Of a DNA stretch of 64,000 bases, positions 1-14,057 are shown one piece after another (the first letter of the stretch is position 1; each line of letters starts with the position of its first letter). Source of the DNA: Dermanyssus gallinae. Its lineage: Eukaryota > Arthropoda > Arachnida > Mesostigmata > Dermanyssidae. The notes beneath the pieces are model-generated. The model made no database searches and had not been told where the DNA came from. It saw only the letters and a list, made by a program, of their open reading frames with translations. Location: positions 62,001 through 126,000 of the forward strand of contig QVRM01001762.1 of assembly GCA_003439945.1 (NCBI GenBank). Reading direction: 5' to 3'. A program made the position numbers and the translations under genes.

Positions 1-2095
1 AGCCGCCGCCCTGGGTCCTATGGGACATATCTCTACCACTTCGTGGGGTGGTAGCGCGGCAACGCCAGGCGACCCGAACGCGCCAAATTCCTTGGGGAAT
101 GCGCAGCGGTGCGGCCAAGCCGACCGGTGCAGCGGTGTGCCGCATAGGCACCCCACCTCAGACGTCTCTTGTCAGGACTTGTTTCTCTTCGTCGAGCTAC
201 GAACGAATGAACGAACGAGCGTTCGAGAACGAGAGAGGGAGAGGGAGAGGGGAGAGGGAAAGAGAGAGACGACTTCACCCCCGAGCGAGGCTGATCTTTG
301 TCGGCCGCTCAGCCACGTGGGGGAAGACTCAGACCAAAGGTTGGATTGGTTGCCTCCCGCTGTCGTCACGATACCACCGCCACCGCCGCCGCCGACGACG
401 ACGACGACCAAAAAGGAGGAAACTGGGACTGGCCAAGGCAAACGGAGTGAATCTTCATTCTTCTTCGAGAGAGTACAGCGGCACTGACAGCACCGGGTTC
501 TTCGTGTATTTGTGTGTGTGTCTCTGCCCTTTGAAGACTGCGCAGACCTCTGGCCGGCCACCATCGTACGCCGACATCTAGTGAGACAGCAAGCGGCCGC
601 CTGCTGTCAAAACAGCGATCTCGGCGATGATCCAGGTTAGGACGAGCCTTTTAGCAGGCGGGCCCGCTGTCGACGCCACCAGCCTGGACATCAGCGTAGC
701 TGGTTGGTTAGCCTCTCTCCAGGCAAAAGTATAAAGAGATATTCTTTTTAAGAGTCTCAGCCTCGTACGGCTGCTAAATTCTGTTCTTCCTGTTCCTCAA
801 CCACATCGCTCTACCTCTGTCAATCTCCCCGTGCCGTTACTGTAGCATCGGCGCCGCTTGTAGGTCCTCAACCATCTCTCCTCTTGCCGGCACAGGGTCC
901 GTCGTCTAACATCGCGAGACTTCGGCTATTCCGTAGTGGCCCCATTTTTGTTATCGTCGCTAGCCTCCTTTGGGCTTCGTTTCGTTTTTCTTTTCGCTGC
1001 GATCGTCGCGCGCGTTTGAGCACCATAGTCCTCTCCCCCACGCTCTCTCCTCCCCCCAAAGAGTAAGTACTTCGCCGAGTGACAGGGCCGTTCATGTTGT
1101 TGGCCTGCCCGTTATGGCACTGCAGCCCCGCGGTCTCTCTCTGCCGCTGCCATAACCGCGGCTGCTAGCAATTTAAAGAAACGAGACCGAACGGCCAGAA
1201 GGAAAACATCACCTCGGGCGTATGTATGTGTGTGTGTGTGTGTAACTATGTATGTACGTATGCTGTTTAGACGGGCGGCCAGTTGATACAGCTGACACAG
1301 CTGTATGCATCCCAGACTATTAGACCTTCTAACCTCGTTAGAAACGCCGGCAACTTCGTAGCCTCGAAGTTGCTCGACATCCTCGCTCCACACACACACA
1401 CACACACACAGAGGCGGCGTCTATAGATGCGTTTGGGGTTTTGCCTACGGCCGCGGTCAACGGCTGCAGCCCGCCGCCCCGATGTGTCGTTAGCCTCTTC
1501 AGCTATAGCAGGTTTGTTGTTGTTCTTCTTCTTCTTCTTCTCGCAACCCACATGATCAACGGACTCGGTCCGTTTCATCGTCCCCTGCTACCACTTACCT
1601 CAGACCGGTTCACGCATAGGAACGCTTAACGGCAGTGCTACAAAGTAGCTGCTGTTATTCTAGTTATGGTGCTGGTAGTTGCCCTTGATTTTGTTGTTGC
1701 TGTTGTTGCTATTGTTGTGGTTGTTGTTGCTATTGTTGTTGTGTTGGTCGTCATGGCTGTTGTTGTTGTTGTTGCTGCTGCCGTCGCCGCCGCCCTTGCA
1801 GCGTGTAGATCCTACCCAGTCTCTGGTTCTCTGTCTCTATCCTGGCACATATATCTCTCAACAAGCCAACAAGCGAAGCGTATCCCGCGCGGCATCTGCG
1901 CCACCATAGCCATTATTAGTGGGGCGAAAGCCGGCCTCAGCCATTTGTCTGAGCTAGCAATAGGGCCAGTGACACGGTAAACATAGACTACAATACAAGG
2001 ATACAATTGTCAATCGTCTGTGAACTTTGGTGTGCTGGGTGTGATGGGTAGATAAACATGACCAACCGTTTACATACTATACAAGTGTATGGTTT
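1..2095. other. GC/CpG-rich low-complexity region, no gene called
   Basis: Visibly richer in G+C and CpG than the rest. It holds GA-rich (about 230-275), CCG/ACG, (TG)n near 1227-1243, (CA)n near 1389-1410 and GTT-type trinucleotide runs (about 1686-1800). It could be the promoter or 5' UTR side of a neighbouring gene (a TATAAA-like site is at about 731), but no coding exon is supported. Long open frames here come from the simple repeats. Confidence 0.5.
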
Positions 2096-2100
2096 GCGTG

Positions 2101-2137
<37 letters not shown>

Positions 2138-3238
2138 CTAAACAATTTGTCTTGTGGATCAGATCCCATTATTTTGACAATACGTCGTTGAAAGGCCAAC
2201 GTCGCAAAATTATCATTTAATAGGCAGCTCGTTCCGTCAACACACACGAATTTGCAACACACACACATTATTTGCAATTTACTCATTTATGTTTAGACAT
2301 GTATATGTATATATTTAGCTAGGGAGTATAGAAATACACTATAAAATACATGTAGACGGTAAAAGCGCCTGAAATGCTAATTATAAATTTAAACATTGTA
2401 CTATCTATCGCTAAGATACTTAAGGGCAGATAACGTAATTCGAAATATGCTGGCACGCCAAGAACAACATTTGTATACCAAATAAAGTGTAAATAAATCA
2501 TGCATATATTAGAATATAGTGGAGCTTTATTTGCACGATAAAAGTAGCATATGCATATATTAGACAATGCCTAGTTTACTGGTTAAAAAAATCGTATATT
2601 AAGCGGGCATAAACGTAAGCGCAAATCGAAATCGTGAAGAACGATTGTTATCAATTTATGTTGCCATGCACGACGCAACGTCACTAATGTGCTAACAAAA
2701 GCTTCGCATATTCAAAACTTAAGAGTCTCACGAAGTGCTCCTATCTGATAGGTGCAACTATAAAGGGCAAACAGGGCTTAGGTATTAGTGAATATAACCC
2801 ATGGCACAAACATTGCTCCTGGCAATCCCACATTAACTTCTAGCACCTGGGGTGTGTAAATGCACTCCCCCAACGGCAAAGGGAAGGTACAAACGTCTCC
2901 GTTAAAGACGTGTGCCAACCGTGTATCTATAGGTAAGACATATACGTGAAAACAAATTAGCCCATATGTAATATAAGGATAATTCGATTGAGTCGCTCAT
3001 ACAAGTGTGTTGTCGCCCCGTTTCTTGCCGCGACGTCATCCGGATAATAATCTTAAGATTCTGGAACGTATATTTTTCTTCGTTCTTCTTAAGGTATCTC
3101 TTTTTTTCGTTTACGACAAGACTTAGGCCTTGTAGTCTTGGCAGCAGCAGCCAGGTCGTCGCTACTTGGAATAGGATACTTCTGCGTTCGATGTGCCAGA
3201 GATGTGTGGTACCGCTAATTCTTATGTAAACGATCAGC
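2096..3238. other. 3' flank / 3' UTR of the channel gene
   Basis: AT-rich DNA with a (TA)n tract at 2103-2134. Apart from the candidate poly(A) signal, no feature is recognised. Confidence 0.4.
2526..2531 (-). promoter_or_regulatory. possible poly(A) signal for the channel gene
   Basis: AATAAA on the minus strand, about 710 nt beyond the stop codon. It is the first canonical hexamer I found downstream. No independent support. Confidence 0.25.
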
Positions 3239-3374
3239 TTAATATCTTTCATGCGGAGAAACCCGGTTGGAGTTACGCCCTGCAGAGCCACTCATGAGCC
3301 CAGATGGATGGCCCGTCTCTTCAGCGACGTCTTCGGCACCCGTTTCCTTTCGCTCACGATCCTTTCGACGACAC
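3239..3374 (-). CDS. channel exon 12 (C-terminal cytoplasmic tail and stop)
   Basis: Residues 520-563 then TAA. The tail begins CRRKDRERKET, basic as expected just inside the membrane, and ends SPHERY. The acceptor CCACAG lets its first G complete the Gln codon begun in exon 11. Confidence 0.85.
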
Positions 3375-3925
3375 CTGTGGAATTCCCAACATGCCACATG
3401 ACGTAAGTAGATCGATGTCCAAGCACAGCATAACGAAGCATTTAGATATCAAGGTATGCGCTTCATAGGTGCCAAATATATACATTCATGTTTTAACAAA
3501 GAATTCTGCTGTACGGTGACTCTGCCTGTTCTGTATAGAAGTATTCGAATTATTGTAGATAAGGGCGAGCAAGAAATGTTCCCTAGATGTAAGCCAGTCA
3601 CTTTGCCACATTGACTGGACACAACAGTGTGAGCGACAAGCACAACAGACGTAAAATGGCAAAATAGAATTACTAGTTTGGACATAAATGCTAGCGTGAA
3701 TTGCCGCTTAAAGGGCCCCCCTACACGGACATTATTCCGCCTTCTTAGCTCTTCTTTTTAACTAATAGAAATCAGGAAACGTCTACCCATAGAGCTAATT
3801 AAAACTTATATATTATAAATCTGACAACTTCTGTTACCTGGATTATTACGTTTCATGTTTATCTATGCAAACATTTATTGTATGCTGTTATTAGCACTTC
3901 TGAAAATGATTATTCCGTACAGATT

Positions 3926-3964
<39 letters not shown>

Positions 3965-6900
3965 GTTCGCTTGACACCATCAGGTTATACTTAATAGTTT
4001 CCGTGCTGTGTTAAAGACGACGGTAGCCCTAACATTCGGGGACGACTCTGATAATAGATATAGGCAAATGTGTCACACGAATGCACGATATGCACGAAAA
4101 ATGTCCATGTCTTTGACTAACGCTGTCAAAATGTGCTCAAAGGTGGTCAGCCAAACTTAAGGCTCAAGCACACCCTTGTAGAAAGCCTAAAGTCAACAGG
4201 AGACAACGTCCTTCTATGTTAGCGGTTGGATGACATTAATTTGCCTTAGTTGAAGCTTTACCGACAGCACAGCTGAGGAGCGCTACCCAAACCCTACCCA
4301 GCTTTATGTATATATGCCTTTCTCTTTCTCTTCTCTCTATTTTCGTTCCTATTTTTTTTCGATAAGGCCCTTTCACTTTCGGCAAAGGAGAGTCACATTT
4401 ATTACCTCGCGCACGGCAAGGTGTGCCGAGAGACAAGAACCGCATTTGGAGCGCAACCCACCTATATACTCGTACTTGTTAATAACATAGCAGCGGCAGT
4501 GCGCTCATATGCTGCTTGCCCTCGTAAGCTTGATTCAGCGTATTAAATCGTGATCATCGCGCCTATTTATATATAAGATGAAATTTTTTCCGCTTCTACA
4601 TATGCGCTATTGTTGCACTTGTGCTAGGGTTAACATAAGCCTACGTCACTTTATTCTATAACTTTTGTCCAACTCTCTTTTGGCAATCAAATGTGGTATT
4701 TATAAATTTTCTCAAGCAATAAGTGATCAGGGTTGTTTTCACCCTTAAAATCTCCAACGTTTTCCTCTTAGAGTATTCTGTAGTGAGCAGAACAACAAAT
4801 CTAAAGGGGTCAAAATCAAACGAGATCAAACATCTCGGGCAAAATCCAGCAATTTGCGGTAGGCGACCTTCATCCAGATGAATGCGGATTGGCGTTGCTA
4901 TGGTGTAATACGACCTATTTTCGATTGCACAATTGGATGCGCTGTTCGACGATGGCTTGCGTTAAACGTCAAGGATTTGGCTGTAATTCATCTCATTGTT
5001 GAATTTTCATTGCATTTGTTTGCATTCAAGCTATAATACGCCACGCCTTTTCAATCCCACCAGACACGACAGCCTGCTTTCGCAATAATGTTGAGCCCGG
5101 TGTTTTATTTTGACCATAACGTGACTTGCACAACGTTATGGTGTGTCACCCACTTCTCATCGCCGGCAATTAAACTTGTCAAAAAGCATGTCCTTTGTCG
5201 TTTTCTAGGAGAACAGCGTAGGTGTTTAGGCGGTTTATTGTGTCGATGTTTATCGGTGAACCTGTGCGGCACCAACACATTGATACTATATATACTAGGT
5301 AATTTAAAATGTTCTTAGAACGAGCTATATAAAATTCAACATGGCGCGATAATTTTGGCGCGCTCCACTGATATTCAAAAGAACAACGCTTCGTCTGTAA
5401 GGAGTTAAAATGAGGATTGCAATTGTCCGTTGCAATCGTTTGATCGCAACGCGTCGACGTGCTTTTGGGAAATAAAAAAATTCCTTCAAGCGTTGGAATG
5501 CGCCCAAGGGAAAACGCCACCCAAGGGAAAACTAGGTTAGGCGAGGTTTACAGTGACTCTTCGCTTTGCCATTGCGTTCAACTGGATTAATGAGTTTATC
5601 AGAAGTCGCGCGAGCAGCGAAGATGAACCACGTTCGAGACCCCAAAGAAGGCTACTAAACAAAAACTAGATAAAATGCGAAAAATTATTGCCGCCGAAGG
5701 TGTGAACCCAGTGAGGGACCTCCGAAGAGGGTGCGGATAATGGCAGCAGCCTGATAGTTTATGGCTATGATTTTTTTAATCACAGGAGAACATTATGCAG
5801 GTCCGCTAGGCGGCCAGAAGCAAAAACTCACTAAGGAATGACGAGCAGAAGAAGATCGTCCTGTTTCACCAGAACAATGCTCCTGCACACAAACTGTAGC
5901 TAGCGTTGTCAAAACTGGCCGAGTTCTACTCAGGCGGTATAAATGCTCTGAAAGTGTATTGTATTATCGGGGAGTATATTGAATAACAACAAAAAGGGGC
6001 AATTATTGGTTTTACTTTTAGAAAAAGTTTTGAACAACCTACTATTAAGGAATCCACGGCTAGTTAAGCGTAACTAAACAGATTTTTGCAATTCGTTCAC
6101 ACGTCCAAAATGTATATTTTCACATTAAAATATCCACTACAAGAGCCATTGAACTGCTGCATTGACGTACGATCGTACACTATTTCCGGCCCGTAGATAG
6201 CACAAATCTTTGCCGCCAGAGCTGACACGCTGAGTCATTCGTGTGGTGAAAATTCGTCATTCTACGCACATGGACTTCCGTAAGTGTCATTGTGATGTTG
6301 CCGCAAAGTATATAGCGCTGTCGCATCGAGATAGGTTCAGTTCGAACGGGTTTATCAAAATACACAGACCGCAACAATAGCAAACGATTCATGTTTGCTG
6401 TTGTTATAACAACATACGGATCGGATAAGATAGTGTAAACAAAGTGTAAAGAACCGATCGAACTTTCTGGAACCTTCAGAAGTATAATAGGTTCTAGCCC
6501 TAGGCGTCGGCTTTCCAGAACCAGTGAATCATCGCCAGCGTTTCGATTTATGCATGCAAAGTTTGTGAGCCTACGATGGTTGCGTAACGCAATTTGTTTA
6601 ATTTTTCAATATCTTTCATTTGTTTTTTACCCATATTAGCTATAGGTTGGCCCTAACACCATAAATTAACTAATACGGGGGGTAATATATAATATAAGGG
6701 ATAATAGATAAAATAAATCACAGGGATAGGTTGGCATACATAATAAAACTAGGTATTCCATGCACAGGCAGCAGCTCTGACGTGAAACAGGCATATATAC
6801 GCATTTACGTTAAACAAAACATACGTAGATTACAGGCTGATAAACGCCGAAATTTATTCATGTGCGGTTGCTTGGAGCAAGCGCTTACATTATAAGATGC

Positions 6901-9093
6901 ACAACGTCTTAAAAGAACGCGTTTCGTTTTGGAAGTTTGTCGGTAAATGTTCATCTCAGTGCGTTGCTAATTTCGACGCAAGTTAAATCAGATTTTGTTT
7001 GTTTTTTTGCTGTGCGCCAGTTCTTGTGACGGCGCAACTTGCTGCTAATAAGTATAAACGCAACGAATTCATACAGATACTGGACTCGACGTTTTATAAT
7101 ACGCACTCTAGAGTGCTTGTCTACAAGTAAACGCTTTGTAAATTGTCAACACAAGAATACTCACTGTTTGCGGAGGTAGACGATAAAGTCATCCAGAACG
7201 GAGAAGAAGCTCATTCCGAGCCAAATTCCGACATAACCACCTAGATAACCAAACACCTGCAAGGAAAAACATACGACAGGCCAATTGGATAAACGTGAAG
7301 TTTATTTTCAGTAAACCTCCAACATTTCACTACAGGTTATTCGAACTATGCATATTACCAGAGACAGTTTACTGTCTAGCGAGTATCCAGCCTATGCCAT
7401 GGAGACAGATCGAGAGGTTGACTGATTGCCAGAAACACGTACTTAATATAGGAGGAGCCAGCTCCACGATTTGGTACGGCCGCACTTGTGATAGCAAGTT
7501 CTTGCTTTTGCTTTAAGCTAATATTAGTCACAACTTTTGCTTTTACTATATATACTTAACATTGTACGTTTTGTGGAGGCAAAACGTACTTATTCCCAAT
7601 GCAGAGAGCACCCATAGAGAGTGCAAATCCGTTAATTTAGAAGAACACTACAGCAACGACGATCAATCATATCATTGGCTAATAAATAGCTTGCAGTTTT
7701 GCAGTTTATCAAGAATATATCAAGAAACAGTTGTATATGTATTCAAAAGTCAAGAGGCAATTAGCAAAGGTATTGCCGGATGCGTGCATGCACGTAAATG
7801 CACGTATGAACAAAGATTTGCAGCTACAACTCTCTTATTTGTCGCTATCGCCCATCCTTATATTAAAATCACCGGCTCTGATCTGTAGAGTACTGTACAT
7901 GTGTATAGAGTACATGTATCTCATGCTAGCATGCTAGCATATATATATATATATATATATATATGATCGGATAAAGTGTAACTGTAATTTTTAGATATGC
8001 TTGTTTAAATGCTCGCCACGTCCTCTAAGATGTGTACAAAATAGACATCTGAGCGCATAGGACCACAGAGTCTTCGAGGGCTTCGTAAAGTAATCTTATT
8101 CATTGCATCGACTGCAATTGAAGTCGCAAAAAAATGCCAGTTCCACGGAGGGCAATTTTGTTTAAGTTCAAGAAGACCTTATCGCTGCGGAAACTGTTCG
8201 ATATATTTAAAATACGCTCAACAAGAAGCTCAACATTTCAAACACTTCGTGAATGACCGCATGGGAGTAACTGTGAAAACAGAATCCCTGAGTGACTCCG
8301 CGTCAATTAGCCATGGACTTCGGGCTGTGTAACACAAGCGTCGTCACTCGTCTTCGCGCCCACGGATTCGTGTCAAAGTTGAACTGTTGGATACCTCATG
8401 ATTGGAGCGAGCGCAATAACGTGGAGTATCCAGCAAGATGCTGCTACAATGAGTGACTGGATTGATTTGTTAGCTGTGACGAAAAATAGCTCTTTTACGA
8501 TAGTCCGAATTAGAGAAGATCTTGATACATCCCAGGCCAGTAGCCCCAGAACACGCCAAAGAGACTAGTCCATTCGCGCAAGATTTTACTCTGTGGTTGG
8601 TGGGATAGACATGATATCGTCCACCACGAGTTTCTTCCCAGTGACGAAGCGATTGACATAGTTGTTAACTGTAACCAGCTTGAGGGAGTTCTTGCCGTTC
8701 ACTAAAGGAAAAACACAGTCTCGTGAATAGAAATGGTGTTAAACTCCACCAAGGCAACGCGAGGCCGCATATGGGTTTACCCAGCTTTCGCAAAATAGCA
8801 AACTTCGATTGGGATATTTTGCTGCATGCACCGTACTCAACGGATATTGCACGTTCGATCTACTGCCAATTCAGATGTTTACAGAACTATTTACAAAGAA
8901 AGACAGTTACTTTACCAGAAGCAGTACAAACACACGTGGAGACATTCATCGGGTTGCAAAAACCAGAATTATCTGCCATGAGAATCGGTCTGCTCCGGAG
9001 ATAAAAAGGTTATAGCTGAAATGTATTGAAAAATGATTCGTTCATCTTTTAGATTTAGTTTAACATTGAAAACTTACAGTTACTTTTTGTCCT

Positions 9094-9180
<87 letters not shown>

Positions 9181-10441
9181 GTAGTTCAATAAGTTCTTAG
9201 AATGAGCTTTTTAGAATTCGAATTTTGGCGCGCTTCCACCGCTATTAGGAACTGCAACTTTTCGACTGCTAGCACTCAAAATATTATGGTGATTGGCCGT
9301 TGCGATTTCGTTTGATAGCTTTTCCCGTGCAACGTATCGGCGTGATTTTTAAAAATGAAGAAAAAAGAGTTTCGAGTGGTTATCAAGCATTTTTATTTCA
9401 AAGGTTGGAATGCGACCCAAGTAAAAATTGGGTTGGACGAGACGTACGGTGATCCTGCGCCATGTTTTGCCACTGTTTCCAACTGGATTAATGTGTTAAA
9501 AAGAGGTCGCAGGAGCACCGAGAATGAACTACGTCTAGGAGGCCAAAAAACGGCAACTGATGAGGAAAACATAGAAAAAGTGCGAAACATCGTTGGCACA
9601 GACTAAGCGAATGAACATTAAGGAGATAGCGGAGGCATTAGGAATTAGTTTAGGTAGTGTGCATTTTATCCTATACGAAAACTTGAAGATGAAAGAGCTC
9701 AGAGAAAAATGGCTGCCGCATTTGCTCAACCAAGGCCAAAAAACGCGCCTGTTTTCGCTTCACAGCGAAATTTGGCCAAGATGTCGAACAATCCGTCGGA
9801 TTTTTGGCGCAGATTCATGACCGTCGATAAAAGCTGGATCCATCACTACACTCCCGAGACCCAAGAAGCATCTTGCCAATGGTGTGCACCTGATGAAGGA
9901 CCTCCGAAGAGGGTGCGGACAACGGCATTGACCGGAAAGGTGATGGCTACAGTTTTTTAAGACCAACGTAGAATAATGCTGGTCGACTACCTTGAGAGCG
10001 GTAAAACGATCACAGGAAAATATTATGCAAGACTGTTGGACTGCCTTTAGCAAGAACTCATCGTGAAACGGCCCGCTTTGCAGAAGAAGGTTGTCCTGTT
10101 TCACCAGGGCAATGCTCCTGCACACAAGTCCCGGCAAGCATCGGCAAAACTGGCCCAACTGAGGTACGAACTTATTGAACAACCTTCCTATTCTCCAGAC
10201 CTGGCCCCCTCTGATTATTTCCTCTTCGAACATTTGAAGAATAGTCTCGGTGGAAAGCGTTTTTCCAGCAATGAAGAGGTTAAGGCTGCTGTCAATGCCT
10301 ATTTTCAGTCTAAAGACGCGGAATTCTACTTAAGAGGTATAAAAGTGTATTGAGCATCTCGGGGAGTATATCGAATAAGATAAATTTAAAAACATGATTT
10401 GGAAAATTATTGGTTTTCATTCTAAGAACTTATTGAACTAC

Positions 10442-10512
<71 letters not shown>

Positions 10513-11908
10513 CAAGTTAAATTACTTCTGAGTAAGGCGTTCAGCACGCCTTGGTTTGGGACACTGCTAAAGTGCATTAGTACATTTGTTATATAATTTG
10601 TTTACTAAACATATCAAACAACCTTTATATACAAGGGATCCGTTAGTATCATAGTAAACAAGTACAGCCAGATAGCAGAGAAAGCCAAACTAATATAAAT
10701 AGCAAACTACTCAGCAATCTGTGTGGTTTGCGAAATATAAATATCTATGGAATATTAGAAAAGAAGCAACCATAGTTGAAGTGGAATATATACAGGGTCA
10801 TTTGTATCAAAATGTACTTTTCTCGAGGTTTGATACAACTCGGCAAGAAATTAATTTTCCCTATGGAAGGAGGACGCGGAAACGTTTTGTTTAGGAGTGA
10901 GGATGAAATTTATAAAAGTATTTTTTCTGCTTTTTTCTTCTACATAGTTGTGCGAAATCTACGTTTGCGGGAGAACCAGTTAACCAGATTACCGGGAGAA
11001 CCAGTTAACGCATAAAGAAACCCATTATACCGGCGTGTTCGAAGAAAAATCTGCACAATGGAAGACACTTTACTAGCTTGCGTAGCGAAAAGCAAATAAC
11101 CAGTTTAAGAAAAGTCATAAGAAGTCGATATGTAATGTTAACGTTTTTTTCGTAAACAAATGTAAAATGTGTTCGTTACGAATAAATATGTACGTCCAAA
11201 GGACCACTTTCACGCAATAGCATATTGAATGCCCACCATTTTCGTACCAAGGTGATGATGCTGCGTTACGTAGTTGTCAATTAACTAAGCTTTTTCGGCA
11301 GTCATAATTGTTATGTTTTACGTGCAAGTTTTCAAGTTCAGAACCGTAACATTTTGCCAAGACGTTTCCGTCTCCTCCTTTCACTAGGAATAATAATTCT
11401 CTCGCCGAGTTCTACCAAACCTTAAAATATGTATCTAACTTTCTCATACACCCTATGCAAGTATGTACGCCTTCGCTTTCGATATGGCTATCGAAAAAGC
11501 TTAGTTACTTGACAACTACGTAACGCAGCGCCATCACTTTGGTGAAAAAATGGTGGGCATTAAATTTGCTATTGCGTGAGACTGGTCTTTTGAACACACG
11601 CCGATATGATTGGATCCTTCATGCGTTGACTGGTTCTCCCGTAAACGTATATTTTGTACAACTATGTAGAAGAAAATAAGGCAGAATAACGACTTTTATA
11701 AATTTCATTCTCACTCCTAAACAAAACGTTTCCGCGTCCTCCCTCCATAGAGAAAAAATATTTTCTTGCCTAGTTCTATCAAACCTCGAAAGAAGTACAT
11801 TTTTATACAAATGACCCTGTATATATATATATATATATATATATAAGGCGAGCACTGCCGAGTGTGAAAACGTATTGTAAATGATTAATAAATCATCACA
11901 ATATTTTC

Positions 11909-11948
<40 letters not shown>

Positions 11949-14021
11949 GACAGGGCCTGACGGAAAGATTTGAAGAGCGATATACAGAATTGAAGAGCTT
12001 GTAAAAGCAATCCAATGGAACATGGTCTCTGAGAAGTCTTGTTTTGGAGTGAGAGTGAAATTACTACAATTTGTAACACTGGTATTTTTGCCTGACATAG
12101 GAGCACAAAATGTGCTGTTGTAAGACAACCAGTCTTCCTAAACAGAAACTAAGCACACCGTCGTGTTCCGCTCCTTCAATAACATTATACAAGGCCGCTT
12201 AGAAGATGCGACATGGTCGCTTAGACGAGAATTCGCCAAAAAATGAAGTTGTTTATTAGCGTTTACGCCACATACCTCTAAATCATAACCCTACGACCAC
12301 TTTTTTTGTTTTTGTTCTGGGAGGTTTCGGGAATGCATGATGCACATGCGCCACTAGCAGCCTGCGTGACTAGTGTGAGACTCGAAAACCCACTAAACCC
12401 GGATTCCTCCCCACCCCCCCAGGCTCGGTATTACTTTGGAATTACATCGAAGCCGTGGGAGAGGCGTCTCTGCCGTTCTCCTTTAATCAGCTCTATCACT
12501 GACTATCATCCCGCATGTCCCGCACGGTTGGACAGAGGGATGCCATTTTGTAATCCGTCCTGTGAGAGTGCGTCGAGACCATGAGGGCCCTTAGGAACCC
12601 TACGACCACTACCAGCGCTCAAAACGATTCACGGCGATCATTTTGGTACCAAACATGTGTCAATGCGAGCTGTGGTTGTGCATGTAAAATGACTGTGTGA
12701 CGACGCGCTGCGGCTGTCGCGCGACATGTCGGCGGTAGTGAACGCCATGATTTGCGCATTTGCTGAATATGTTTGTTTTGAGCGCTAAAGAGTGGTCGTA
12801 GGGTTATGATTTAGAGGTATTTGGCGTGAACGTTAATAAAGAACTTCATTTTTGGCGAATTCTCTTCTAAGCAATCATGTCGCATCTTCTAACCGGCCTT
12901 GTATTCAGATGGAGCAGAATTGTATCACGAAAACGATGGTGTGCTTAGTTTCTGTATAGGAAGACTGGTTGTCTCGCAACAGCACATTTTGTGCTCTTAT
13001 GTCGGGAAAAACACCAGTGTCACAAATTGTAGTAATTTCACTCTCACTCCAAAACAAGCCTTCTCAGAGACCATGTTCCATTGGAAATAAACATTTGCTT
13101 TAACGAGCTTTATAATTCTGTATATCGCTCTTCAAATCTTTCCGTCACACCCTGTATATATCACGAAAATATTGTGATGATTTATTAATCATTTACAATA
13201 CGTGTGCGCACTCGGCAGTGCTCGCCTTGATAAAAATTGTAGTAAAACGGTGTCACGTGAGGTTAAGAATCAGCTGTCCGTGTCCTTGCTTAATGGTAGC
13301 CCCCGCTCTTATGGACCCGGTGCGAGCGGTATATCCTCAAGGTTCCTTGCAACGTTAAAACGGTAAGATCCATAAGATTCCTCTTCGTGACGCCGAGTCC
13401 TATGAGCGTCTTCGCAGATTCGGAGTCCCATACACCACTTATAGAGATATTGATGGATCCGAATCTGCGAGGTTTTTGCGGGTCGGGGAGCGCCGCCCTT
13501 AGGAACTCGACGTCAAATTTGGTGATCTTGTCCTGCCGCGCTTTTGCCAGGCCACGGTTCGGGCTGCAAACCTCGGCATCTAAAGCCCAGACCTCGGTAG
13601 GTGTTGTTATTACGAGGTCGGGCTTTAGACCCGGTGCGCCCGGTCGATGGAATACTCTCTCACGAACCACCTCATGACTCCTCTCGCGAAGAAGACGCGC
13701 CACGCGATTTCAGACGTCGTCGTGTCCCTTTATAGTTTGTTTGTGTGTTGTATCGCACATCTGAGCGACATGAGCCAAGGCGCATGACACCCGTGCCTAC
13801 AACGTTTGTTGTAGCCCGGGCGTCCCCTGGCCAATCTGGCACGCGTTGGTAGTGCGTTGATCCTGAGCCTTAGTAGGGTTAAATACTTCTTATCAGATAG
13901 GTAGGGCATACCCTTAATCCAGTAATGTACAAAGGGCGTTTCGTGTGCTTATTTAAAATGTGCCCCATCGGACGTGTTGTGTAGTTGTTGAGACCAGTAA
14001 TCGGTCTCTTGTGTAGCGGTC

Positions 14022-14057
<36 letters not shown>

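Noticed and set aside
20..581. Overlapping long open frames at the left edge (155 and 177 codons)
   Set aside because: They lie in CpG-rich low-complexity DNA, are dominated by RERERE, Pro and Thr runs from simple repeats, overlap each other on both strands and match no family.
1666..1980. Very hydrophobic frame rich in Val, Ala and Leu that looks like membrane helices
   Set aside because: It is the translation of a GTT/CTG-type trinucleotide repeat. The same DNA gives poly-Leu in the next frame.
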